Shown here piece by piece: positions 25,369 through 36,700 of a stretch of 64,000 nt of DNA. Position 1 is the first letter of the stretch; every line of letters starts with the position of its first letter. Position numbers and translations under genes: made by a program. The DNA lies in the NCBI GenBank assembly GCA_030407085.1, contig CM059585.1, forward strand, positions 109,171,501 through 109,235,500, given 5' to 3'. The notes under the pieces are model-generated. The model searched no databases. It worked only from the letters and a program-made list of their open reading frames with translations, and was not told where the DNA came from. The stretch is from Trichopria drosophilae. Taxonomy: Eukaryota; Arthropoda; Insecta; Hymenoptera; Diapriidae.

Positions 25369-25712
25369 AAATGGCGAAAGGTACTTTTCAAAATTTAAAG
25401 ATGGCGGCTAAAAAATGTAGGCGGAAGATTTTTTTCTCCACAAATATTAATAATCTGTGTATCCTTATTTTTTTTTTCAATTTTCTATTTGTATGACGTT
25501 GAGTATCTAAATATTTCTAGGGTCGCTCATAACGAATCTGAAGTCACATTTCAAAAATTCAAAATGGCGGATCCAATATGGCGGACGATATTTTTAAAAT
25601 TGTTCGGAAAGTTGTGAAACTGATTACTCGGGGATTTTTGGGATCGCTGATAACGAATCTGAAGTCAGATTTCAAACATTCAAAATGGCGGATCCAATAT
25701 GGTGGACGATAT
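25369..25712 (+). repeat. Tandem copies (121 bp period) of the GGATCC repeat
   Basis: Two near-identical units begin at 25534 and 25655, 121 bp apart. Each has TCGCTGATAACGAATCTGAA or close, then a TTCAAA box and CAAAATGGCGGATCCAATATGG. A weaker related box (AAAGATGGCGGC) precedes them near 25400. This is the clearest copy of the family that also occurs at 14.0-15.2, 17.5, 28.6, 51.5-52.1 and 55.9 kb. Confidence 0.75.
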
Positions 25713-25872
25713 TTCCCAATACGAGCAGATTACCGCTCGATACTTATTACTCAGAGTTCTTTTTTGTTCAATACTAAATTTCAGGAACACAGTAAAATTA
25801 TAAGTATTATATTTTTAAATTTTAAATAAAAACGGCGTTAAAGGGTTCAGCTCGCTAAACTATTTTGTAATG

Positions 25873-26297
25873 CACTGTAAAAAGTGTTGATGTAAATTTA
25901 CCACGAAAATCGTAGGACACAAAAATACCACTGATAATCGCAGGAAAGTTACCGATACCTGGTAAAGTATAACCTGTTCAATGTAAAATTACTTTGAAAA
26001 GCGGTGTAAAATTTCCGTGGAGCTTGTAAATGTACAGTGATTTTCTAAGGAAAATTACACAAACAATGTAAAATTTTTTACAGTTTCTGATGGAAAATTA
26101 CCATAATTATCACTGGTATTTTTGTGTCCTATGATTCTTATTGTAAAATTACAGTTTTATTGTAATATTACTTTATTTATGGTAAAACACCTTCAGAAAT
26201 CGCTGGAGAACTACAACAAATGTGTAATTTGACCACGAAAATCGTTGTAAATAATTACATTACTGAAATGTAATTTTACTTCCCACTTTTTTCAGTG
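25873..26297. mobile_element. Small TIR element of the CACTGTAAAAAGTG type
   Basis: CACTGTAAAAAGTG at 25873-25886 is mirrored by CACTTTTTTCAGTG at 26284-26297. The interior is rich in TGTAAAATTAC and ATTTTACA words in both orientations and has no transposase frame. It is a non-autonomous element about 425 bp long. Flanking dinucleotides (TG on both sides) could be a duplication, but this is weak. Confidence 0.65.
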
Positions 26298-26593
26298 TGG
26301 TTAACATAAATCGTTAACGTAGAAATATCCAATTCTTTTCAGTCCGTGAACTTAAGGTATCATTAAAATACTCCACAGAGCATATACGTTTTCTTATAAT
26401 CCCACTTTCTAACCTCAAAATAGTAAAATTTAGGGTAATTTTCCTAAAAAAGTCAGCAAGAGGTCCTTCTGTGCATAAAATTGGCGTATACAGGTAATTA
26501 GTATTAGTCGGTTTTAATGTGCTACAATAAAAACAAGTAACAATTATGTGATTATCGGTAGAGAATTCTTCAAACTGTTATGGATGAAATAAG

Positions 26594-27304
26594 CATTATA
26601 ATATATAAGTTCTCATAAACAGAACAGTAGGAAATTCTTTCGCCGTTCGTTTTCAATACATAAACAAATCAAATTTCGTGGTATGTACGGCATATGCACA
26701 AAATGTAAACAAAGGAATAAAGGGAAACAATAATGCGTCGTTCTAATATGAACGCAACGCGAATTATTACATTTCAACGGGATAATATATTGCCAGAAAA
26801 GTTTATTATGCAATTGAGTAAGAGAAAAAAACAAACCCCACCTGTTATTCATAAGACAAACTATTGTGTTAAAAAAGAGGCGTTTCGCACTTGGCTGCTG
26901 GTTGTGCTCTTCAGCAGGGATCCAGCAGCCGCACCCTGGACGCGATCATTTAAATTTATTTGTAATTTTATAAATGTATTAATTGTTTCGAGTTTTTGGG
27001 AAGAAAACTCGAACAATTAATATATTTAGATAGAGATTTTGAAAAAAAAACCTTTCAAAATCTTAAGAACCATTATAATAATATATAAGTTCTCATATAG
27101 AGAACAGTAGGAAAGTCTTTCGCCGTTCGTTTTCAATACATAAACAAATCAAATTTCGTGGTATCTACGGCATATGTACAAAATGTAAACAAAGAAATAA
27201 AGGAAAACAATAATGCGTCGTTCTAATATGAACGCAACGCGAATTATTACATTTCAACGGGATAATATATTGCCAGAAAAGTTTATTATGCTATTGAGTA
27301 AGAG
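26594..27304 (+). repeat. 231 bp direct duplication flanking a hairpin-rich core
   Basis: 26594-26824 and 27071-27304 are direct repeats with only a handful of differences, for example ATGTACGGCATATGCAC against TCTACGGCATATGTAC. They are separated by 246 bp. The core holds a hairpin formed by ATTAATTGTTTCGAG and CTCGAACAATTAAT (26978-27021), a second one formed by GATTTTGAAA and TTTCAAAATC (27034-27062), and a GGCTGCTGG/CCAGCAGCC pair near 26900-26930. The layout resembles a tandem duplication or a miniature terminal-repeat element. The repeats do not start TG and end CA, which argues against an LTR. Confidence 0.75.
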
Positions 27305-28626
27305 CATTATCTCGTGAAAAGAAAGGATGGACACTGGCAACGGATAGTATTATATTATATCTGATTGCATTTTTAAGGAATGAAGAAGGCACTTTAAACC
27401 TCCATTACTGGAACTTATTCAGAGTAAAATATTGAAACACGTTGCACTCGAGCAAGGACACTGGGAGGGCATGAGACTGATGCATGTACATCAGTTCGAA
27501 ATGCACACTCTCGCTGCTCGCCACGAATGCTCCGGTGCCCGAGAGAGGCAAACATCAGCGATCGGCATTGCGTGAGCTCCTTGAAAAGAATGCGCAAGGG
27601 TGAACGGGACTTCTTGCCTATAGGAACAAAATCTCTCGCTCCCGGGCGACCTGGGCTTTGTTTTCCTTTTTTTTACACTTTTTTTTGAGGCTCGTCATAA
27701 TATGAGCTCAAATTTTAAGAGTATGAATTACGGCTTTAAACACGCCGGGATTTCGAACCATGAGCCTGGAGCCGGAGTAGTCGCATTATAATACGGATGA
27801 TTTAAAGGGTTGGCGTCGAAAATTAATGATCGCTGGCTTTTTTGTCGTTGGAAACTCCAAGGAAATTTAACGGGTTTACGATTGTTTACGAACAGGACGT
27901 TAAGGTAATTGATTCGAATAACTGTTCAAGAGTATCACCGATGGATCCAACGGTTTTGTGTGTTAATGATCAAAGTAATAGGCTTCAGGAGTCGGTGACA
28001 ATCGTTTCGGTGCACCTGAATGGGAAACAATGCTAATAGACTTGTAGAAATCGGCCGGCCCTTACGTGCATAATGAATTTAAATAAACGCGATTTTTGAG
28101 ATTTTACGAGCAATACAAAATATGTATCAGGCAACGATTGCTACTCCTATAAATAAGGAGATACACATGTCTTTAATTTAAATCTGTAAGATGATGCGAT
28201 GGATATTCAAATTTGTATTTATATATTTATTGCAATTATGTCGTGGCGTGCTATTGTGATGAAATTACTAATAAAATTTTCAGCAGAAAATCCAAGTAGA
28301 ACTGACAACACTTAAACAAAATATACTAATAGACCGTAGATCTGCCATTTTTAATTTAAAAATTTTAACTTACAGAGTATACATAAAAATATATCGATAT
28401 TTTATAGTATATTATGAAACTAGTGCGTAAAAGTTCATTCGACGAATGTGATGGGTTGCGGCCCGAGCCGATGGCGAGGGTCGTAATCACATTCGCAGAA
28501 TAAACATTTACGCACATGTTTCATACGATATTTTATGTCACTTTACTGTAAAATGTTGTAAAAATGTCAAAAGTGTGTAAAATAGCATTTTACGCATCGA
28601 ATGGCATAAACAATTTTGTTTCACAT
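27305..28626. other. Gene-free stretch
   Basis: Mixed composition up to 28080, then AT-rich. Short frames near 27415-28036 have no domain or splice context. The sequence around 28430-28510 has an inverted pair formed by CATTCGACGAATGTGAT and ATCACATTCGCAGAATAAA. Confidence 0.5.
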
Positions 28627-28830
28627 ATTGGATCCACCAGTTTCAATTTCGAATCGGGCATCCGAATCAGCATTCAGCGATCTTAAAGATATTTAGGCTA
28701 CCTATGATTTTAAAAAAAGTTTCAGCAGAATAATGTACCTATAAAAATTGGCGAAATTGAATGAATCCATTCAACACTTTTAGGTTACAAAAGTTGTTTT
28801 ATGTAAAAATTATACAAAATGGCGGACTTA
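28627..28830 (-). repeat. Inverted copy of the GGATCC repeat, plus a partial copy
   Basis: Read on the minus strand, 28627-28685 gives GATCGCTGAATGCTGATTCG, then a TCGAAATTGAAACTGG stretch and GGTGGATCCAATATG. This keeps the box order of the family. A partial direct copy (CAAAATGGCGGACTTATGG) is at about 28816-28834. Confidence 0.55.
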
Positions 28831-28853
28831 TGGAGTATTTGACGAAGCACCCC

Positions 28854-28988
28854 CGTACGGAAAAGTATTCGATGAAAATATATGCAAGAATATATGTGGC
28901 ATATGTGTCACATATTGCATTTTTCGCCGAAAATATATGTACATTTATTTAGCATTTATTTATATGTCGCGTATATTTATCTTCCGTG
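28854..28988. mobile_element. Short TIR element, CGTACGGAAAAGTA type
   Basis: CGTACGGAAAAGTATTCG at the left is mirrored by ATATTTATCTTCCGTG at the right. Between them are several ATATGT/ACATAT words. At about 135 bp this is a very small MITE-like element with no coding capacity. Confidence 0.5.
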
Positions 28989-29689
28989 AGGTCCTTGATC
29001 TTCAAATTTCCCGGATTCAAGATGGAACTCGTAATTCGTGCCTGAAATAAATAAAAGAAAATTTGTTGTTATTATTGTAAGTTTTTGTTTTATATGAACC
29101 AAAAAAAACGGACGAAACGATGAAATAAAAATTAAAGGCAGTTCTAAACTAAATGTGTTAATTTACAAGGAACAAATTTTACATTCGCTCACTTTAAACA
29201 TAGTAAAAACGATTTTTTTTACGAACATGTAGATTCACATCCAAGAGAATTTAATACTGAAGAGAATGCAATTTGAATCATTCCGATATGTTGTACGGGT
29301 TATTTATAAATCACAAACGTTTCGAATTACACGTGTAAAGTTGTTACAACCTCACTATAACATTAATGTTTTGATGAAACATCATCTTGATGAATAAGTC
29401 ACGGACTTTAACAAATAGCGCATTGACGATTGTAATATTGCCAATATTGTTAAACATTATATAAATAATTAAGTGTTCTTATACTGCTCATAAAGTTCCC
29501 TTTAAAAGAATCCTTAATAGTGATTCAAAACACGAGGAAAAAGACGTCATTGCATGTTTGAAAACACCGAGCCTCCTGATGACGCCCCGAATTCAACAGA
29601 TTTTCAGGTTCTGTAGTAATAACACCACGCGAGTAATCAAAGCCGAAAATCGCCTTTTTTCGGCTGGAAGATTCGATTCGAGACGAGTC
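28989..29689. other. Gene-free AT-rich stretch
   Basis: AT-rich spacer leading into the CpG-rich block at 29690; no gene or repeat is supported. Confidence 0.55.
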
Positions 29690-30330
29690 GGATGAATGCG
29701 CGAACGGTGCGCGAAGCCCGAGGGAGAATAAGTCCCGGTTACTATGGCAACCCTTCGGCCGGTCGTGCGGTCCCGTGCTCGATCGTCACTGTTCGTGCGT
29801 TGTCGGCGGAGCTCGGAGTGCCGAGGCCAACCAGTCGGCACGTCGGCATCAGCGGCGAACGTCTCCGCGCGATCAGTCGAATTTCGCACGCAGCTCGAGC
29901 CGGAGGCTCGTCTCGCGTTTCGTCTCCACCAATCACCGTGTCGCGTGTACTGGCTTTTTGCCGAAAAAACGCCTAAAACACCCGGAAAGGTTTCGAAAAC
30001 CTCTCGCGGCGAGGGAAGTGAAGGGGAACAAAATACCGAGTTTATGCATGGCTCGAAGGCAATTTCGGCCAGACAGAACCAGCGGCCGGTGCTGAATTTC
30101 ATGATCCTTATACCTTCGCTCCATTTAACCACATCGACACGGAAACTGCGAGTTGGACGATTGCCCGAGTGATCCTTCAAGGGCAGCGAGGTTGTTCGCC
30201 ACGAAAGTCTTCCGAAACGGACCGTCCGAATAAGTGTTGTATTGGACCGTGGAGAACGGTTGTTGCGTTTACTCTCGTTTTTTGCCCTCCGTCTAACAAA
30301 GTGAGCTAAACATTCGGAGGCTTTCGCAAC
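29690..30330. promoter_or_regulatory. CpG-rich block, candidate promoter or non-coding first exon
   Basis: This is a sharply GC- and CpG-rich block in AT-rich surroundings, about 1 kb upstream of the only supported coding exon. It holds an X-box (29738-29751) and a TCAGTC initiator-like element at 29873-29878. Long frames occur on both strands at once, including one of 252 codons on the minus strand. That is what GC-rich non-coding DNA gives by chance, since stop codons are AT-rich. I therefore treat it as regulatory or untranslated. The link to the exon at 31348 is inferred from distance and orientation only. Confidence 0.4.
29738..29751. promoter_or_regulatory. X-box, RFX transcription factor site
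   Basis: GTTACTATGGCAAC fits the X-box consensus RYYNYY-N(1-3)-RRNRAC exactly, with a 2 bp spacer. X-boxes bind RFX proteins and mark ciliary and sensory-neuron genes in animals. The position inside a CpG-rich block supports a promoter role, but one 14 bp match can occur by chance. Confidence 0.4.
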
Positions 30331-31211
30331 AACCAATTCTGGAATTACCACTACTTTTCCATTGAATTTCCAGTGATGTTTAATGGTGGGGAAATCTGCA
30401 AATAACCGACGTCAAAACACGTGCGAGCATTGCTTTTGAGTCACTACGTAGATTAAAGAGAGAAAACACCGCTTGATCGGTTGTAAGATAAGGCGAAGGC
30501 TTTATTCGCGGCTCAAACACGGCGTGACCTTGTAATAGCAACGTTGAGTAAAATGTATTGAAGACTATGCTTCGATCGAACAATAAGTGTATTTTGATTG
30601 TGCTAAATAAATAAAGAAACGATTTATACACAACATAGAGACTTTTATTTACACAAACACAGTTTCTAGCGCGAATATTACTTTTCTTCATAAATATGGG
30701 ACCGAATATCAACAAGTGACTTGACGTCAATAATTTGTAGATTGACACCTGTTGCTCATCCGTGCCATAACTGTACTGTATCCGTTAATGCAACATTCAG
30801 AAATTCATTTTTTAAAGGTTATATTCGACACGAATCGAAAAACAGAAAGAGAAACCTTAACACCGTCGTAAACAAGGCCAATCACATTAAGAAAATGAGA
30901 CCGTTGACTTGAAGTTCCAAGAAGAGCACATAAATAAGGAAAAGAATTCTCGGCGTCAATACGAAAACGAAGTGTTTACAATAATAGGATAATACCACAT
31001 TTTGGAATGGTATAATCTATTCTTAACTGTCTGTACCAATTCGAAGACTGGCCCGTTCTATTTATGGCCGAATTAGTGTCACCGAACCTATGGGTGTGGG
31101 AACTAAATCAAAATGATGTGTATTAATACATTACTCCGTTTAATATTTGTGCATTACAGTTAAGGATTAAATAAATACATTTGCATATATCAATCTAAAC
31201 TTTATTTCCAG
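30331..31211. other. Spacer, possibly an intron upstream of the coding exon
   Basis: AT-rich sequence without a supportable gene. If the CpG-rich block at 29.7-30.3 kb is a first exon, this would be its first intron, ending at the AG at 31210-31211 after TTTATTTCC. Confidence 0.35.
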
Positions 31212-31347
31212 TATTTTAATGTTCAAACGTCCAACGTAACTATAGATTCAAAAGTTCCAGATAAAGTTATGATACGTGAAGTGCGCGAGTGTCACAAGAT
31301 CATAATGGTGAAGTCGTGAGGTAAAGACGCACACGTGCTTGACAAAA
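31212..31347 (+). other. Probable 5' untranslated part of the exon, with a 4-codon uORF
   Basis: CTTTATTTCCAG ending at 31211 is a good 3' splice site (pyrimidine-rich tract then AG), so the exon may begin at 31212. A tiny upstream frame ATGGTGAAGTCGTGA sits at 31305-31319. The in-frame stop TGA at 31309-31311 rules out an N-terminal extension of the main frame within this exon. If the exon is instead a transcription start exon, the AG would be irrelevant. Confidence 0.4.
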
Positions 31348-31653
31348 ATGACCATGTTCGGTAGTCTAGTGCAGAGGCTGACATCGCCGGTGACTTCACC
31401 ATCTAGCGGGCGACGTCGTTTCAAGTCGCCCTCGAGATGGGAAGTCCAGAGTGATCCGGAGGAAGACTCTGGAACTACACCCGTAAGAAAGTCACGGGCC
31501 AAACACCTCCTGGACAAACGTAAGAGTAAAAGCAGATCTCGAGGTTTGAACGTCTCTAGCGAGTCCAGATCCTGCAACGGATCCTGGCAAGAGTCCGCGT
31601 TCCCGACGCTGCGGGGCACCAAGAGCCTTGGCAGGCTTGACGGAATGAAGGAG
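31348..31653 (+). CDS. First coding exon of an unidentified Ser/Arg/Pro-rich protein (102 codons, phase 0)
   Basis: The frame starts at ATG 31348 in the context CAAAAATGA, a good insect start; a second ATG follows two codons later. It stays open to GAG|GTGAGC, a strong 5' splice site at 31654-31659, ending in phase 0 after residue 102. The product begins MTMFGSLVQRLTSPVTSP. It then has a basic patch RRRFKSPSRW (residues 22-31), an acidic stretch SDPEEDSG (35-42), a strongly basic segment with RAKHLLDKRKSKSRSR (50-65), and a Ser-rich tail to LGRLDGMKE. SP and TP dipeptides and the acidic run suggest phosphorylation sites in a disordered N-terminus. No signal peptide or membrane segment is visible. 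I do not recognise the protein firmly. The spacing GSLxQR...RAxHxLDxRxSxS recalls the N-terminus of MCTP2-type multiple-C2-domain membrane proteins, but this is a weak guess. Composition and codon use differ clearly from the AT-rich flanks. Confidence 0.65.
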
Positions 31654-33460
31654 GTGAGCTGGAGTAATATCTAATCACAATTATTTCTTAAGATGGTCGC
31701 TTCCTGGGTTTCCGGAAATTTGCTTTGATTGTTTGAGATGGCACGAATGAATGAGATACAAAAAAGAATACCTGAGTTAGAAGAGCACATGATTCATCAA
31801 GAGATGGCCTAAATACCTTTTAGCACATGAAACGGGCTAACACATAAGGAGTTGACCATTTAAATTATCCACTAACATCCTGTAAATCATGATTTAAAAG
31901 TTTGTTCCTTTGATAACTAACCGAATCAATCAGCGGTACATGGCATTGTAGAACTTGAGGAGTACAGTAACCTGTCAAACCATCTAACGAACACTCCCGC
32001 GGTCATGAAATCTAACCTCGAACTATTCATTTAAACTTGCAACCAGTAATCCTAAGTTATTCTCCTGGACTGAAAGCGCGCGTCATCATCAGTCCACGAT
32101 ATTAGAGAAGCATGTCAAGGAAGATGATAAAGCCGCATTGAATAGTTCTGCACACAGAAGTGACTTCGTTAGAGTAAACAAGGGACGTGGGACGTAAACG
32201 CGAATCAACATCAAAGTCATGATCTTTTGATTAGCGATGTTATCGTTCTTTAATTGGAATTTTGCGTTATTCAACGAATAGATTTTGCGTCCGAGGAGCA
32301 GAATGAACGTCTAGAGAAATGATTCATTCAGACGTCCACGTTATGATTCGCGTATAATTTTATCGGGAAACTGTTCCGTCGGTATTACCTGCAACTAGTA
32401 ATCTCGTATTTCTTGGTTTACGAGAAAACAAATTCACGTCTCGCTGGTACTCTCGCTGCAATTATTCGAAAAATTATTATGTTGCTCGGTACAGTTATAA
32501 TATAACGTTAAACGTGGCAATTTTTAATATAAAAACGTACTTTATGTACTTTTATCGCGTATTTCAAATGATGCTCAAATGTCTTATTTGCCTAATTATT
32601 GAAAATTAATCTCGGCACAGAAACGCTTTCAGATCGAAAATGGCGGTGAGTCGAGGTGGGGTTAAGACGAGTGTACAGCTACTTGCAAATTATACACATA
32701 CATCTTGCACTATTTGCACTTTAATGACTAGGGAAACAGGTATTAGCGTACGTTTATACGTATATGTGAAATGAAAATTTACGTCCAAATGGTTTTCTAC
32801 TCTAATTATTCCGGAATTATAACGCATAGAACCCTCGGTCCGTATTATTAAGTCATACTTATTTGCAAGGTAATCCGCAGGACGTAAAATACTAAAATGT
32901 GTTTCGGGAAAAAAATTCCACGCACTCATAAAATTTAATTGCAATTATTCTTCTTAACCTATAACTTTGCAACTTTCCTACATTTTATCCAATTTAAATT
33001 GAATCGCTGTGTCGATTTGAAGCTCGTCGTTTTTCAATTAATATTATTTATCTTCAAGCATCTGCATTTATAACAATTATATTTTTATAAGAGAGTAAGA
33101 AAAGATAATATCGGTTTACTGGCATTTATTTTAATATTTGAATGGAATGAAATGTGAATGAAAATTGTTGGAATCTCATCATCCACGATAATTCTCAAAC
33201 CAATTACATCGAGATGCTGTACGCAGAGATTCATCACTGATATATAATAAATAAATTTGAAGAGGATATCAACATGGTCAAAACTGATGAGTTTAGTTGC
33301 GAAGGGAATTGAACGAAAAAAAATATTCCTGACTTATCAACATTTTAATTTTGATGTCCCTTATTCTGATCCCTTAACAGAGAATCCTAGTGGTTCGTTC
33401 TGGAGGTAACGGAGGTGTTTACTAAGTTTAAATTCACGCTGTTCTTGTAAATACTCATTC
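31654..33460 (+). other. Start of a probable long intron
   Basis: Begins with GTGAGC, a consensus-like 5' splice site. The sequence then becomes AT-rich and non-coding. No following exon with convincing acceptor, open frame and donor was found in the remaining 32 kb of the + strand, so the intron may extend past the window end. Confidence 0.45.
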
Positions 33461-33730
33461 GCACGGAGAGAAATTAAAAGTACCTACGGCGCCAAAAAAA
33501 TACGGCGGCAGTCGCTGCTTGGCTCTCTCAAACATCGGTAGTAAGCTCCAAAAACTCGAGAGCCAAGCAGCTGTTCCTTGGTAATGGTAAACCAAATGGA
33601 CAACCAAAGCTATCTACACCGAACAACACCGTATACTCTACTTATCGACAAGCCGTGATTCTCTAAAAGGGCCCAAGCAGTGATAACTTGGCAATGTAAA
33701 GAAACCGTGGCTTTTAATTTTTCTCCGTGC
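33461..33730. mobile_element. Foldback element with GCACGGAG ends and an internal hairpin
   Basis: The left end GCACGGAGAGAAATTAAAAG is mirrored at the right by CTTTTAATTTTTCTCCGTGC (33711-33730). Inside, GCTGCTTGGCTCTC (33514-33527) pairs with GAGAGCCAAGCAGC (33558-33571). It is about 270 bp with no coding capacity. ATACT occurs close to both ends, but not directly abutting, so the target duplication is uncertain. Confidence 0.7.
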
Positions 33731-36700
33731 ATACTGAAAATAACAATACCATTTACTTTCCTCAGTTAATGAAAATAGATTTGTTTAAATTCTCGCTGTA
33801 ACCTATAAGAAGTAAATTACATAACTCCCTTAAATTATAATATTGTTTAAAATAATTATGTTGTAGATCATTTCGTTGCTTTAGGACCAGTGGAGGAAAT
33901 TCCTTCATGTAATGTACCTATGTTTATTTTAAATTTCGAGGCTACCAATCCCAGTAATCTACGAAACAGTAATAAAATGATACTGTGCAGCTGATTTGAT
34001 CGTTATGCAGTCACATCAACAGTTCACGTAACCGACGAAAGTAACAAATAGGCATTTACTCCTATTATTGCCTCATATGTTCGCAAATTTATTGCACGTC
34101 CACCTCGTATCCATTCTGTGTCGATCCAACATCGAAGGATCGACAAACTTCCGCTTCCGAAGTACATAATTATTTCAATTAGCTGTACGCGTAACGCCGC
34201 TACATACTGTTGAGAATTCACAAGCGAAAGATTAGGTAACGCATTGAAATCCACGCTCCACTTGCCATTCCTGCTTCTGGCGCAAATCTTTTACATCATT
34301 ATTACGCAGTAATAGTTTTGATGAGAAATTGGAATATGACCAATGATAATTTTGTTATTACTTATTGGCGTTATTTAGGTCTATATCATTCACATTCTTA
34401 TTTCATTTAGCGGGTTTCTTATTTGTAATTACCTGATATTAATCTACTGGTCTGGATTTTTATTGCTGATAATCATATCGTGTAACCTCAATCAAACTTT
34501 AAATGTATTTATTGAATATCATCACAAATTCAGGATATCATTTAGTTCTAAATTAGCAGTACAGTGTCGAAATTGTTCAGGAAGGCTCTCCATTCCATCG
34601 TTTCATAAGATGATATTGTGTCACTTCATCCTAGACAAAATTACATGAAACGTATAATTATTATTCCAAGCTACCAATAAACGCTTATAATCAAATCTTG
34701 CATTCCTTTTCCGGTCCAGTGCCACATCAGCCTTCATCATATATCTTTCAATCCCCCGTGTAACTCACCGAGTCGTAAAACCATCCTGTCACGACATACG
34801 GACATGAACTCGAGTGTGATTCTAGAAATTTGTAATCCTTGGTAAAGGACAAAAATTGAAAAGGGGAATGAGAGGATCTTTTACAACTTCCCGATCCTGT
34901 GGAATCGCGGGTTCGGAAACCCGTTATACGAAACAAAATCCTGACAAGTCAACGGTGGCGTGAAGTAAGGCTCGCGGGCCCGGAAACTCACGAAACAACG
35001 GCAAGGAATGCTCGCACGAAGATTTTTGGCCGGGGGAATCCCCTGGACATCGCGTCGCCGAGTATGGACGTTGCCAAATGCTATGCGATTACGCGGGGAA
35101 CGCGCACTTCGTCGTGTTGAACTTCGATATTCGTTATATTCTTCTTTTTTTTTCTTCGGGATGGGCTTATCGGTCGGTTTATACTCCTCTTGACATCGTT
35201 TCTTTTTCGTACGAGGCCCTCGAGGGAATAATTTAAGGAACCATTAAGATCGTGCAGGATGCGTCGAAAGACGAAACCGTACGAAGGAGCGCTTGTCAAG
35301 AATTCCGTTGTGGCATACGGTAGTATGCATCAGTGAATTCTTAACGCGATTTGTTTCATTTGAATTCGCAAGCGTATTTAAACTAAATTAATTGGAAAAT
35401 TCGTAGGGTATCGTTGTAATAGGTGTCACTAAACAGCCTTTAAAAATGCACAAACTCATAAAAATGTAATACGAATGGGTGGATATATTTTACACGTATT
35501 CAATTGGAGCATTCCTCTCTCCTCTCATCTACTCTCTTTAAAAATGTGTCCATTTTTTAATACTCAGCAATGATAACGTTATTGCGTAATTGCATGTATT
35601 CTCGGTGAAATATTGCACTCGAAGCTGGTGTGGACGCCTACTAGAAAATCTTCCTTGCAGACAATTTTCTATTGTCATTGAACATTTTCCAATGGTTATG
35701 AAATTTCATTGTCACTCTTGAAATTCGTGCACGTCGCGGGGCGTAGCTCGTTTCGTAATTGGACCTTTCGAAGCCACATTTACATAAATTAAGTTCCAAA
35801 GAGGTGCGTACAAGAAATAATCGCTGCTTGTATACAAAGAAGTCCTGGGTGGAATAATCGCCTGGTACTGCGTAAGAGTAATTGCAAGTGTCTCCATTGT
35901 GTGTAATATTTCTCAACAGTCAAAAATATCTCAATTAAATGCTGAACCGCAGAGATTCCCCAGTCTAATATATTTGAAAGAGAAGAAAGCAATTGACGTT
36001 TGTCGTACTTCAAAAATTAAAATGTTCTTCCCTCGAAAATGGAAGTCTAATGCAGAATACAAGATGAGAAAAAATAAGTATGATTCTTTCTTTTCTTCCG
36101 TCTTATGGTCCGAAACAAAACTTCTTTCTACCGCAGCCCACGTCGCCGGTAGCGTCAAACATTTTAATACCGAGGGGCTAAATCTCGCGTACCTTGATTG
36201 AATTTCGTGCGGTGAATTTTAAACAAAACGTTTAATATTCAATACACGCCAAGATGTTCGTTAGACGCAAGACTTTTTAATCATCGGATCGGCGCCTTCC
36301 TTTGTTTTGCCTAATTCCACAAAGTGAAAAACATTTGCCGGGTTCGGTTCTCAGTCCGTTTTTCTTTCGCAGGGATTGATTCGTTTTACACATTCCCATT
36401 TTTGTGGACGAGTTAAAGACTCACTTTTTGAGATGATCCATTTGTGATTTTGTAAATTACCTTAAAATAGAACGATTATTAAGATCGTATCAAATTATCT
36501 TCATGACTTCTGTCTACAGGAAGTGACTGTAAATAATAGACTATGTTCATCTTTCGCAATTTCTTTAACAAAAATGTACAGTACTTAGCGAGACAATACA
36601 AAATTATTATTGTAATTTTCAAGTCAATTATTGATCGTAAATTGACACAACTACACTAGCGATAGACTTCGAGATCTGCCGATCTTCATCCGAATTCCAG

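Noticed and set aside
29593..30351. 252-codon minus-strand frame in the CpG-rich block
   Set aside because: Overlapping long frames exist on the opposite strand, the block is GC-rich so stops are rare, and there is no domain or coding-like splice context.
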